Assembly: GCA_950097015.1 (NCBI GenBank)
Contig: CATNEN010000003.1
Location: 7,796,501-7,860,500, forward strand
Source of the DNA: Macrostomum hystrix
Taxonomy: Eukaryota; Platyhelminthes; Macrostomidae
Direction: 5' to 3'
Length of the DNA: 64,000 bases
Shown here one piece after another: positions 33,148 to 44,479 of the stretch. The notes under the pieces are model-generated. The model ran no database searches. It was not told where the DNA came from and was given only the letters and a program-made list of their open reading frames with translations. Made by a program: the position numbers and the translations under genes. How positions within the stretch are numbered: position 1 is the first letter of the stretch; each line of letters begins with the position of its first letter.

Positions 33148-33905
33148 AGCCGTATGTTACCTGTTGGACAGGCAGTGCGACCTGTTACCTGTTCGACAGG
33201 CAGTGCTACCTGTTACCTGTTGGACAGGCAGTGCTACCTGTTACCTGTTCGACAGGCAGTGCTACCTGTTACCTGTTGGACAGGCAGTGCTACCTGTTAC
33301 CTGTTGGACAGGCAGTGCGACCTGTTACCTGTTAGACAGGCAATGCTATCTGTTACCTGTTAAACAGATGGTGCAACTTGTTAGACAGGCAATCCTACCT
33401 GTTACCTGTTGGACAGGCAGTGCGACCTGTTACCTGTTCGACAGGCAGTGCTACCTGTTACCTGTTGGACAGGCAGTGCTACCTGTTACCTGTTCGACAG
33501 GCAGTGCTACCTGTTACCTGTTGGACAGGCAGTGCTACCTGTTACCTGTTGGACAGGCAGTGCGACCTGTTACCTGTTAGACAGGCAATGCTATCTGTTA
33601 CCTGTTAAACAGATGGTGCAACTTGTTAGACAGGCAATCCTACCTGTTACCTGTTAGACAGGCGGTGCGAGCTGTTCGACAGGCGGTGCTACCTGTTAGA
33701 CAGGCGGTGCTAGCTGTTAGACAGGCAATACTATCTGTTACCTGTTAGACAGGCAATGCTATCTGTTACCTGTTAGACAGGCAATGCTATCTGTTACCTG
33801 TTAGACAGGCAATGCTATCTGTTACCTGTTAGACAGGCAATGCTATCTGTTACCTGTTAGACAGGCAATGCTATCTGTTACCTGTTAGACAGCTACCTGT
33901 TAGTC
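33148..33905. repeat. 28-bp minisatellite with a palindromic core (CCTGTTGGACAGG)
   Basis: About 27 units. Each contains CCTGT and ACAGG separated by 3 nt, so each can fold into a small hairpin. A block of about 245 bp is duplicated (33178 onward and 33423 onward), followed by a simpler (CTATCTGTTACCTGTTAGAC) stretch. Confidence 0.9.
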
Positions 33906-34299
33906 AAGCGGTGCTACTTCCAGCTTGACTGTGCTGTGTAATTGTTGCCCATAATAAAGTGTACTAAACCATTATATACACCGCTCGCATTGGACAACAT
34001 AATATAGTTTGTAAACCACCAAATTTGTCATAAATCTAGTTAGCCAAATTGGTGAACTTTTAGCGCAGTAAACAAAAGCAAAGCAAAATCTAGATTGTGA
34101 TTGACAAAAGTATTGACTAAATGAATATTTCACTGTGCAATAATAGTTAGAGTATACTCAGTAATAGACTCATGGGATTTAGCAGACTATAAGCCATACG
34201 TTAGGCGATAAAAACGCTTTTAGATGTAAGAACCCTTGAGAAACACTAAATATAGAACAATTTGCATCCTTCCTGCCATGCCAGGGGCAATTTGCAGCG
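33906..34299. other. Non-coding
   Basis: Nothing recognised. Confidence 0.45.
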
Positions 34300-35865
34300 A
34301 TTCTAACTGGAGTGTTTGCTGCGATTCTAGCGTCGATTCTTAAAACTGTTTTGCTGCGATTCTAGCGTCGATTCTTAATACTGTTTTGCTGCGATTCTAG
34401 CGTCGATTCTTGCTACTGTTTTGCTACGATTCTAGCATCGATTCTTGATACTGTTTTGCTGCGATTCTAGCGTAAATTCTTGATACTGTTTTGCTGCGAT
34501 TCTAGCGTAAATTCTTGATACTGTTTTGCTGCGATTCTAGCGTCGATTCTTGATACTGTTTTGCTGGGATTCTAGCGTCGAATCTTAAAACTGTTTTGCT
34601 GCGATTCTAGCGTCGATTCTTAATACTGTTTTGCTGCGATTCTAGCGTCGATTCTTGCTACTGTTTTGCTGCGATTCTAGCATCGATTCTTGAAACTGTT
34701 TTGCTGCGATTCTAGCGTCAATTCTTAATACTGTTTTGCTGCGTTTCTAGCGTCGATTCTTGATACTGTTTTGCTGCGATTCTAGCGTCGATTCTTGATA
34801 CTGTTTTGCTGCGATTCTAGCGTCATTTCCTAATACTGTTTTGCTGCGATTCTAGATACAGTTTTGCTGCGATTCTAGCGTAAATTCTTGATACTGTTTT
34901 GCTGCGATTGTAGATACAGTTTTGCTGCGATTCTAGATACAGTTTTGCTGCGATTCTAGCGTCAATTCTTGCTACAGTTTTGCTGCGATTCTTGATACTG
35001 TTTTGCTGCGATTCTAGCGTCGATTCTTGATACTGTTTTGCTGCGATTCTAGCGTTGATTCTTGCTACTGTTTTGCTGCGATTCTAGCGTCGATTCTTGA
35101 TACTGTTTTGCTGCGATTCTAGCGTCGATTCTTGCTACTGTTTTGCTGCGATTCTAGCGTCGATACTTGCTACTGTTTTGCTGCGATTCTAGCGTCGATA
35201 CTTGCTACTGTTTTGCTGCGATTCTAGCGTCGATACTTGATACTGTTTTGCTGCGATTCTAGCGTCATTTCCTAATACTGTTTTGCTGCGATTCTAGATA
35301 CAGTTTTGCTGCGATTCTAGCGTAAATTCTTGATACTGTTTTGCTGCGATTGTAGATACAGTTTTGCTGCGATTCTAGATACAGTTTTGCTGCGATTCTT
35401 GATACTGTTTTGCTGCGATTCTAGCGTCGATTCTTGATACTGTTTTGCTGCGATTCTAGCGTTGATTCTTGCTACTGTTTTGCTGCGATTCTAGCGTCGA
35501 TTCTTGATACTGTTTTGCTGCGATTCTAGCGTCGATTCTTGCTACTGTTTTGCTGCGATTCTAGCGTCGATTCTTGATACTGTTTTGCTGCGATTCTAGC
35601 GTCGATTCTTGCTACTGTTTTGCTGCGATTCTAGCGTCGATACTTGCTACTGTTTTGCTGCGATTCTAGCGTCGATACTTGCTACTGTTTTGCTGCGATT
35701 CTAGCGTCGATACTTGCTACTGTTTTGCTGCGATTCTAGCGTCGATTCTTGATACTGTTTTGCTGCGATTCTAGCGTTGATTCCTAATACTGTTTTGCTG
35801 CGATTCTTGATACTATTTTGCTGCGATTCTAGCGTCGATTCTTGCTACAGTATTGCTGCGATTCC
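34300..35865. repeat. 35-bp minisatellite (CTGTTTTGCTGCGATTCTAG core)
   Basis: About 45 copies with variants CGTCGATTCTTGATA, CGTAAATTCTT, and shortened units ending ATACAG. The variant order around 34810-35050 recurs at about 35250-35460, showing duplication of multi-unit blocks. Confidence 0.9.
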
Positions 35866-36539
35866 ATAATTTTTTTCACTTATGTGACTAAAGCTACGAT
35901 AACCGTTAGGGTGTTGTGGCGATACCAGGTTATTTTTCCGGTATGAAATTAGTCACAAACGTCCAAAGAAAAACAAAACAAAATTAACACACTGGGTATC
36001 AACAAGTTATCGAAACCTAAATAGCTTTCTAGATATCTTTTAAGTGAACCAGTTATATTTCTGATACAACAGCAAGCCGGGTACATAATACGTAATAAAG
36101 AATACACACAGAGAAATTTGACCACGGTCACATAAGCCCAAAAATTGCCATTGTATTTTGCTAGCAAAGAAAGCATACAGAATGGACAGAGAAACACATA
36201 GAGACAAATAAACTAAATAAACGGAATTAAACTGTAAATATTAAACCGCTTCTACAATTAAATTTTTTAAATTAAAAACAGTTTCAATGTTTATTTTAAT
36301 AGTGGAATGAGAGAGCCAGTATAAGTTTATACTTTCTTCAATGCTTAATAAACATAATCGAAATAAACAACACACAAAATTTCTAACAAAGAGACAGATA
36401 ATGAATAAGCATTGCTAAACAAATGCCTTTTAATCAGCAGAATTCAATTACCAAATAAGTTGTGTACTGGATGTCAGATAAAATGTTTTAGTAAACTTAA
36501 GAATTCATTGCTAGACCTCAAATACGGTTGAACATAGCT
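35866..36539. other. Non-coding
   Basis: AT-rich; nothing recognised. Confidence 0.5.
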
Positions 36540-37512
36540 CATCCATGTCTCATCTCTCCCGTGTGTCATATATCTTATGTATCATCTCTCCCGCATGTCA
36601 TCTCTCCCGAGTCTCATCTCTCCCGTGTCTCATCTCTCCCGAGTCTCATCTCTCCCGTGTCTCATCTCTCCCGAGTCTCATCTCTCCCGTGTCTCATCTC
36701 TCCCGAGTCTCACCTCTCCCGTGTGTCCTATCTCTTATGTATCTTCTCTCCCGCATCTTATCTCTCCCGAGTCTCACCTCTCCCGCATCTCATCTCTCCT
36801 GTGTCTCACCTCTCCCGTGTCTCACCTCTCCCGCATCTCACCTCTCCTGTGTCTCATCTCTCCCGAGTCTCATCTCTCCTGTGTCTCATCTCTCTCGTGT
36901 CTCATCTCTCCTGTGTCTCACCTCTCCCGTGTCTCATCTCTCCCGAGTCTCATCTCTCCCGTGTCTCATCTCTCCCGAGTCTCATCTCTCCCGTGTCTCA
37001 TCTCTCCCGAGTCTCATCTCTCCCGTGTCTCATCTCTCCCGAGTCTCATCTCTCCCGTGTCTCATCTCTCCCGAGTCTCATCTCTCCCGTGTCTCATCTC
37101 TCCCGAGTCTCATCTCTCCCGTGTGTCCTATCTCTTATGTATCTTCTCTCCCGCATCTTATCTCTCCCGAGTCTCACCTCTCCCGCATCTCATCTCTCCT
37201 GTGTCTCACCTCTCCCGTGTCTCATCTCTCCCGAGTCTCATCTCTCCCGTGTCTCATCTCTCCCGAGTCTCATCTCTCCCGTGTCTCATCTCTCCCGAGT
37301 CTCATCTCTCCCGTGTCTCATCTCTCCCGAGTCTCATCTCTCCCGTGTGTCCTATCTCTTATGTATCTTCTCTCCCGCATCTTATCTCTCCCGAGTCTCA
37401 CCTCTCCCGCATCTCATCTCTCCTGTGTCTCACCTCTCCCGAGTCTCATCTCTCCCGTGTCTCATCTCTCCCGTGTCTCATCTCCCCCTGTCTCATCTCT
37501 CCCGTGTCTCTT
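36540..37512. repeat. 16-bp minisatellite (CTCTCCCGTGTCTCAT)
   Basis: About 60 units alternating CCCGTGT and CCCGAGT. An irregular insert containing CTTATGTATCTTCTCTCC recurs at about 36733, 37134 and 37358, marking block duplications. All three plus frames are open, a repeat artefact. Confidence 0.9.
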
Positions 37513-37737
37513 ATAAAAAATGCCAGAAGTCAGCAGAAAAGCTATCAAATAGATAATGATAAACGAAGAGAATTGAAAGAGAAATACTCCTTGCTGAAGC
37601 TTAGACAAAAGGGCACCAAGAGAACACAAACAAAACAAAATAGGACAAGAAAAAAGACAGAAAACACGAGCAGAATCCAAATCCAACATTTTTAAGTCCA
37701 CATTTATATAGGGTTGTTGGACAAACACATAAAATGG

Positions 37738-40593
37738 TCAAGTGACCTTCCAGTGAACAAGCGGCAGGTTTTCCAACTGGCGAAACACGCTGCGCACTTT
37801 AAACAGAACTACAATGCCCAATAAAAAGCACAGGCCAGATTGAATGTAGTAGCCATCGATGATAGTGACGCAATCAGGTTTAGCAGGCTGATTAGCTGAG
37901 TCTGTGGCACTGGTGCTGGAGCACGATTTAATAGACATCGATTCTACTACGAATAGTAGAAATGTAACTGGGGCGCTGCCGGCTGCAAATTGGAAAATAT
38001 TTAACGGCGCTCGTTTGCTGATAATGCTACTCATAGTAGGCAAGTTAGAATATTAAAACTAAGTTTTATGAGCTGTTTCTTCATGTATTATGGCTGCGCT
38101 GTAAGCTAGATGACTCCATTATCACTTTTATCCTTTGCCATTCTACCTCGCCATTCCCTTTCTAAGATCTCCCTCGCCTTTCCCTTCTAGATCTCCCTCG
38201 CTATTCCCCTTAAAGATCTCCCTCGCCATTCCCCTTAAAGATCTCCCTCGCCCTAACCTTCTAAATCTCCCCCGCCCTTACCCTTCTAGATCTCCCTCGC
38301 CCTAACCTTCTTAATCTCCCTCGCCCTAACCTTCTTAATCTCCCTCGCCCTAACATTCTTAATCTCCCTCGCCCTAACCTTCTAAATCTCCCTCGCCCTA
38401 ACTTTCTTAATCTCCCTCGCCCTAACCTTCTTAATCTCCCTCGCCCTAACCTTCTAAATTTCCCTCACCCTAACCTTCTTAATCTCCCTCGCCCTAACCT
38501 TCTAGATTTCCCTCGCCCTTCCATTCAAGATCTCCCTCGCCCTAACCTTCTAGATTTCCCTCGCCCTAACCTTCTAGATTTCCCTCGCCATTCCATTCAA
38601 GATCTCCCTCGCCCTAACCTTCTAGATTTCCCTCGCCATTCCAATCAAGATCTCCCTCGCCCTAACCTTCTAGATTTCCCTCGCCCTAACCTTCTTAATC
38701 TCCCTCGCCCTTACCCTTCTAGATTTCCCTCGCCCTAACCTTCAAGATTTCCCTCGCCATTCCATTCAAGATCTCCCTCGCCCTAACCTTCTAGATTTCC
38801 CTCGCCCTTCCATTCAAGATCTCCCTCGCCCTTACCCTTCTAGATCTCACTTCGCATTCTCCCTCCCCTACTTCCTCGCCATTTGTCTTCTCCGTGCTTC
38901 ACAACTCACCCAAATTAGTAACCGTATTCAGCAGAGTCATATAGGTGCCGCCAACATTAGGATCTGATATCTTGGCGTGAAAAGCCATCTGCGACACAAA
39001 CATGGCGTACATAAACACCTGATGGGCTAGATAAGCAGCGGCTACAATGGCAAAATAGTGCCAAGGAAATCCGCCAGCGCTAGTAGATCCGGTTGACGCC
39101 AATCTGAACCAAGGTGTCACCCAGACTAAGCCAGCAAACAGCAAGCCAAGCAGCAGTCTAGGCAATGCGCTCTTAGTATACAAGGACAATGGCTTATCGC
39201 CAACGTGGCGACTCAATATGACCGGCAGAACCAATTGAAACGGTGTCACAACAACGCCTAATAGGGCCAGACGCTCCTTAGTAACTCCGGCTTCGATTAA
39301 TTTCAAACCGGTCATACCGTCAGCGGCGGCAAACGCGGATTTCAATAGGCACAGGCAGACTAGGTAGCGCAATACGGGACGTAGGCGCATCACCTTAGCT
39401 AGGATGGCATAGGTTTCACCAACTCCCAAATTATCTTCGATAGAATCTTGGCCATAGTTGATTGGCTGTTGTTCTCGGCGAAAGATTAGACAAATAGTTG
39501 TCACGAGGAATACTAGGCCCCAGAAACGTAGAAAGCCTGACAGGCTTACCTGTAGAAATTAATTATTAAAGCATTCTTTTATTTAAGCGGCAGGACTTCA
39601 ACTTCGAGCTTCAGGCGAATATTCAGCTTCAGATCGAGTCTAGCTTCAGGTGTAGATGTACTAGCTTCAGGTAAAAATCAACGAGCTTCAGGAGCTACTG
39701 TACTAGCAAGTGTAGATCTACCAACTTCAGGTCTAAATCTACTAGCTTCAGGTCTAAATCTACTAGCTTCAGGTCTAAATCTACTAGCTTCAGGTCTAAA
39801 TCTACTAGCTTCAGGTCTAAATCTACTAGCTTCAGGTCTAAATCTACTAGCTTCAGGTCTAAATCTTTAGGCAATATACTAGCTTCAGGTCTAAATCTTT
39901 AGGTAATATACTAGCTTCAGGTCTAAATCTACTAGCCTATTGGGTAAAATCTACAAATGAGAGGGTAAATCCTCTAATGAGGGTAAATCTACTTCAGAAG
40001 TAAATATTTTAGCTTCAGATATGACATCCTTCAGGCCCTTAAATTTTAGCTTCAGGCCCTTGAATTCTAGCTTCAGGCCCTTGAATTCTAGTTTCAGGCC
40101 CTTAAACTCTAGCTACAGGCCTTCCCATTATAGCTTCAGGCCTTCCCATTATAGCTTCAGGCCTTCCCATTATAGCTTCAGGCCCTTGAATTCTAGCTTC
40201 AGGCCTTCCTATTATAGCTTCAGGCCCTTGAATTCTAGTTTCAGGCCCTTGAACTCTAGCTTCAGGCCTTCCCATTATAGCTTCAGGCCCTTGAATTCTA
40301 GTTTCAGTCCCTTGAACTCTAGCTTCAGGCCTTCCCATTATAGCTTCAGGCCCTTGAATTCTAGTTTCAGGCCCTTGAATTCTAGCTTCAGGCCTTCCCA
40401 TTATAGCTTCAGGCCCTTAAACTCTAGCTTCAGGCCTTCCCATTATAGCTTCAGGCCCTTCTCTTCTAGATTCTACCTTCAGGCGAGTTCCATTTTACCA
40501 TCAGGCCCTTTAATTCTTCCTTTAGGCCCCTCAATTCCATCATCAGATTCTTCAGTTCAAAGCCACAAGTCCCGACCAACAAACTAATAAGTC

Positions 40594-40626
<33 letters not shown>

Positions 40627-42328
40627 TGCAGGAGGGCTGCGAGCAGTGGCACACCATTCGGTGACACTAGACCCGCAGCCAGCGAGGAGGCAATTCTGCC
40701 CATTTCGCTGACTCCTGAGCACACACGCACAGATACTGTACACTCTCACTGTGCCTTGAAGGCTGGCCCTCAAGGGCGAAAATTGCAAGACAAGCCCCCA
40801 AGCCTTCTCTCCGCGGCTGCGCCCAGAATAAATGCGGCCTCGCCATGGAATCGAACTTAGGGACCTTGGTGCGAGAGGCAAACGCGTTAACCGCTCTGCC
40901 ACCGACCCCCTACTCACCAGTCCAACTGGCCTGGGTTCATTGCGCAGCCAGGAGTTGCAGAACTCAGGCGATTCCAAAGCCAGAAACAGCACGTAGGCGA
41001 TGAAGTAGCCGGCTGTTTGGCCAACGGAATTGCAGCCGGATGCCCAGGCAACATTGCGGCGGCTGAGCATTGTCAGGGCCCAGCCGTCGACAGCAATGTC
41101 CTGAGTGGCGGCTAAGAATGTTAGGGAGAAAAATCCCACCGCGAGTGGAATTACTCGAACAGGTCCGGGCGGATTATCGCCGAGAAGGGCGTCAGTGGAG
41201 CCGGCCAATAGGATCATAGATGCGGCTAAGCCGAATTGCACTGGAATTAGCCAGGATTTGCGTCTACCAAATCTGGCCGAATAGATCGAATCGACTAGCG
41301 GAGCCCACAGTAGCTTCAATGAGAATGGCCAGAATACGAAGGAGAATGTGCCCTGCTCGGCGTAGCTCACCTGGCGTTAATAAAAAATATAAATGCACTT
41401 TAGCCGTAAAAGCCGATATGTATCGAAAAAAAGTAATTTCTATACAAACTATCTCGGCAAATTTAACTAGCCGAATGCCCAAAATGCATGTTGAAATATT
41501 ATTCAAGCACCTGGATTAATAAGTTGAACAACTAGCCGATATGTATCAAAAAAGTTATTACTAAGTAAACTAATTCGAAAAGTAAAATAAGCCTATATGC
41601 ATACAAATCCATACAAATAAAATTGGATTAGCAAATCGAACAACTATCCGATATGTATCGAAAAAGTTATCGGCTAGGCAAACTATTGATAAAAATAGAA
41701 GTAAAGAGAGTGGATTGGCAAACTCAACAACTAGCCGATATGTATCGAAAAAGCTAAAAGTCTAAGCAAGTTCTATAATACACGGCAATTAGATAGAAAG
41801 GCGTAGCATTGTGTACTAGGAAGGTCCAAAAACTCATCCATATTTTTGCCTTAAGCAAATGAATAAATTATAATAATTAATAGTCTCATGCTTTAGCACA
41901 CACGTAGTTTCCGCTAGACTGGGATTCGAACTCCAGACCTCCAGGAATTACACGTCTCTCCTATTTTTTGAGACACAAAATTCAATAGATCTCACCTTTC
42001 TAGATGTTAGGATGTATGGCACGGAACCGGCTAGACCAAGCGGTATGCCCTGCAACACGTAGAGAAATGTCAATAGGAGTACCGATCTGCGATCTTCCGG
42101 ACTCATTTCGCCCAACGATTGGGCCGATAATTCTCCCATGCCAGGATGGGGATTTGAATGGCGCTCAGGAGAATTTGAACTCAGCAATTGATGAGCGGCC
42201 TCTTCAAATTCTGGCGCCGTGGATGTAGTCGATCCGCTGGAATGATTGTCATTTTCTACATCGTTGTCGTCGGTTAGATCGCCACTTTTAAACAATGGGC
42301 TGGGATCTTCCGGAGCATTGAGCTTCAT
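37738..42328 (-). CDS. SLC33A1: Acetyl-CoA transporter SLC33A1 (AT-1), 4 exons, 556 aa
   Basis: Major facilitator family transporter of the ER membrane; it imports cytosolic acetyl-CoA for acetylation of luminal proteins and glycans. Exons (minus): 42328-41996, 41370-40918, 39549-38910, 37982-37738, total 1,671 nt ending TGA. The human protein is 549 aa. Family signatures: FLYVLQGIPLGLAGSVP (first membrane helix, about residue 90), FSFVFWPFSLKLLWAPLVD, FGRRKSWLIP, AATQDIAVDGWALTMLSR, NSVGQTAGYF, GGTYMTLLNTVTNL and the C-terminal DGYYIQSGLC. The N-terminus is acidic, Ser-rich and cytosolic. I took the ATG before KLNAPEDPS; a CAG run lies just upstream in frame, so a longer N-terminus from another exon is possible. 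Each of the three introns carries tandem repeats, and intron 2 also holds a SINE. Confidence 0.93.
38130..38850. repeat. 24-bp minisatellite in SLC33A1 intron 3
   Basis: About 30 copies of a unit with core CTCCCTCGCCCTAACCTTCT. It contains CCCTAA, but the unit is not a telomeric hexamer. Confidence 0.9.
39640..39935. repeat. 21-bp minisatellite (CTAGCTTCAGGTCTAAATCT) in SLC33A1 intron 2
   Basis: About 12 copies. It shares CTAGCTTCAGG with the array at 40030, so the two are probably related. Confidence 0.85.
40030..40475. repeat. 21-bp minisatellite (CTTCAGGCCCTTGAATTCTA) in SLC33A1 intron 2
   Basis: About 21 copies of two alternating variants (CCCTTGAATTC and CCTTCCCATTA). The unit length is a multiple of three and gives false ORFs on both strands. 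Confidence 0.9.
40596..40908 (-). mobile_element. SINE family 1 copy with internal deletion, beside a splice donor
   Basis: Same orientation and head as the copy at 30332-30710, with about 60 bp missing from the middle. The head ends 8-9 bp downstream of the SLC33A1 exon 2 donor (CTG|GTGAGTA). No convincing target-site duplication was found. Confidence 0.85.
41405..41770. repeat. Four diverged ~110-bp repeats in SLC33A1 intron 1
   Basis: CTAGCCGATATGTATCGAAAA recurs, shortened or with changes, near 41410, 41533, 41645 and 41731, followed by related AAGTTATT...GCAAACTA text. Confidence 0.65.
41885..41945 (-). repeat. tRNA-like SINE head fragment
   Basis: The minus strand reads GGTCTGGAGTTCGAATCCCA, which matches a tRNA B box. 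There is no complete tRNA fold. Confidence 0.35.
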
Positions 42329-42479
42329 TGGCTGCTGCTGCTGCTGCTTCAGGCTGCTTGCACCGCTGCTGCCTGAGCGACGCTGGCGAGTAGCTGGCGA
42401 CGGCTGATGAAGATTGGGTCGGAAACATGATTAATTAGCTAAGTAAGGGGGCGGAACAGAGGGCGGAAAATACTTTATT

Positions 42480-43600
42480 TGAGGCGAAAAACTAGTAAAT
42501 TGTTTATGGGCAGATAAAATAGGGGCGGAAAATAGAAGATTAGTTAGCGGCGGATAAAAGGGGGTGGAAAATTGATGATTTGTTAGGGGCGGAAAATAGA
42601 TAATTGATTAGGGGCGGGTGAAAGGGGGCAGAAAATAGAAAATTGGTTAGGGGCGGATGAAAGGGGGCGGAAAATAGAAAATTGGTTAGGGGCGTATGAA
42701 AGGGTGGAAAATAGAAGATTGGTTAGGGGCGTATGAAAGGGGGCGGAAAATAGAAGATTGGTTAGGGGCGTATGAAAGGCGGCGGAAAATAGAAGATTGG
42801 ATAGGGGCGTATGAAAGGGGGCGGAAAATAGAAGATTGGTTAGGGGCGTATGAAAGGGGGCGGAAAATAGAAGATTGGTTAGGGGCGGATGAAAGGCGGC
42901 GGAAAATAGAAGATTGGATAGGGGCGTATGAAAGGGGGCGGAAAATAGAAGATTGGTTAGGGGCGTATGAAAGGGGGCGGAAAATAGAAGATTAGTTAGG
43001 GGCGGATAAAAGGGGGCGGAAATTGATGATTTGTTAGGGGCGGAAAATAGATAATTGGTTAGGGGCGGATTAAAGGGGGCGGAAAATAGATAATTGGTTA
43101 GGGGCGGATTAAAGGGGGCGGAAAATAGATAATTGGTTTAGGGGCGGATGAAAGGGGGCGGAAAAAAGAAGATTAGTTAGGGGCGGATGAAAGGGGCGGA
43201 AAATAGAAGATTAGTTAGGGGCGGATAAAAGGGGGCGGAAATTGATGATTTGTTAGGGGCGGAAAATAGATAATTGGTTAGGGGCGGATTAAAGGGGGCG
43301 GAAAATAGATAATTGGTTTAGGGGCGGATGAAAGGGGGCGGAAAATATAAAATTGGTTAGGGGCGTATGAAAGGGGGCGGAAAATAGAATATTGGTTTGG
43401 GGCGGGTGAAAGGGGGCAGAAAATAGATTATTGGTTAGGGGCGGATCAAAGGGGGGGAAATAGATGATTGGCTAGGGGCGGATGAAGGGGCGGATGAAGG
43501 GGGCAGAATTAAAATAGATGATTGGTTAGGGGCGGATGAAAGGGGGCGGAAAATAGAAAATTGGTTAGGGGCGTATGAAAGGGTGGAAAATAGATCAATA
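42480..43600. repeat. 39-bp G-rich minisatellite upstream of SLC33A1
   Basis: About 28 copies of a unit containing TTGGTTAGGGGCGGATGAAA and GGGGGCGGAAAATAGA. Repeated G runs of 4-5 could form G-quadruplexes on the plus strand. It occupies the 5' flank of SLC33A1. Confidence 0.9.
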
Positions 43601-44479
43601 GGTCAAAAAGGGTAGAACCATTTTAAAAGAAGCTATAGCTAAGCAGAAATATTTTATAAATCAAAAGAATACAGCTGACTTAAAAAGTTACTGCTATTAT
43701 CAACATTTGGCGTTAAGGCGAACTTTATGTACTTGTTAAATACAATGTTATTCTCGTTTTATTGTTTCATACGTTTAGATTTGGCAATTGGATTCAATTT
43801 TTCATCTGGATTAGGAGAGATCCAAATCGTGACTATCACTTAAAATTATAAACAGCACTAATAAGTAGCTAATTGATTACTGAGAAAAATACCTATAATT
43901 ATAGTAAGTATTTATGCCTGACAGTACATATATCCGATGCAATAGAGCAGGACTTATTAAATAATAAGTAATTTCATTAGAAAAACTTTTAGATTAGATA
44001 ATCAACAGTTCTCGAGTAGGCCAATTTCAAAAACTCAAATAAGAGATAAAGCACAAACTTTCGATTTCGGTACATCTTTGATATTGATATGCGGGTGAAC
44101 AGCGAAAGAACTGGCGCAGTTAAATAGCACTGCACACAAGAATGTAAGAACTAAAGTACGCAAGAACTTTAGTACTCATGCACCCAAGTAAGGTCACAAT
44201 TGTTTACGCACAAACTTGATTACTAACGAACTTGAGTACGAACGAACTTGAGTACGCACGAACTTAAGAACGCACGAAAATGAGTACGCATAAAAATAAG
44301 TACGCACGAACTTGAGTACATGACACTAGAAAGTGAACGAATTAGGGTCCATGTGAACCTTAAAATTGAAACGAACAAGAACGCACCTAAAGAGCGCGTA
44401 AAAGTCCGCATTTTAAAAGTACATTTGCCTAAATGTTGCGTGCAACGATCGTGGCTGATGATGGAAAAATCTTTGCGAA
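43601..44479. other. Intergenic between SLC33A1 and SMG8
   Basis: Mostly AT-rich. A short degenerate array of CGCACGAACTTGAGTA units lies at about 44135-44325. The SMG8 3' UTR should be here. Confidence 0.5.

Noticed and set aside
33094-33657. Cys-rich plus-strand ORFs of 76-138 aa
   Set aside because: 28-bp minisatellite translations; the same words appear in different frames.
36528-37695. Three plus-strand ORFs of 320-370 aa
   Set aside because: A 16-bp tandem repeat lacking stop codons keeps all frames open.
38130-38850. Interstitial telomere repeat
   Set aside because: CCCTAA occurs inside a 24-bp unit, not as tandem hexamers.
40021-40587. Plus ORF of 188 aa (SFRPLN repeats)
   Set aside because: Intronic 21-bp array opposite SLC33A1.
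40552-40917. Extension of the SLC33A1 exon into a longer minus ORF
   Set aside because: It reads through a good splice donor into a SINE; family homology stops at the donor.
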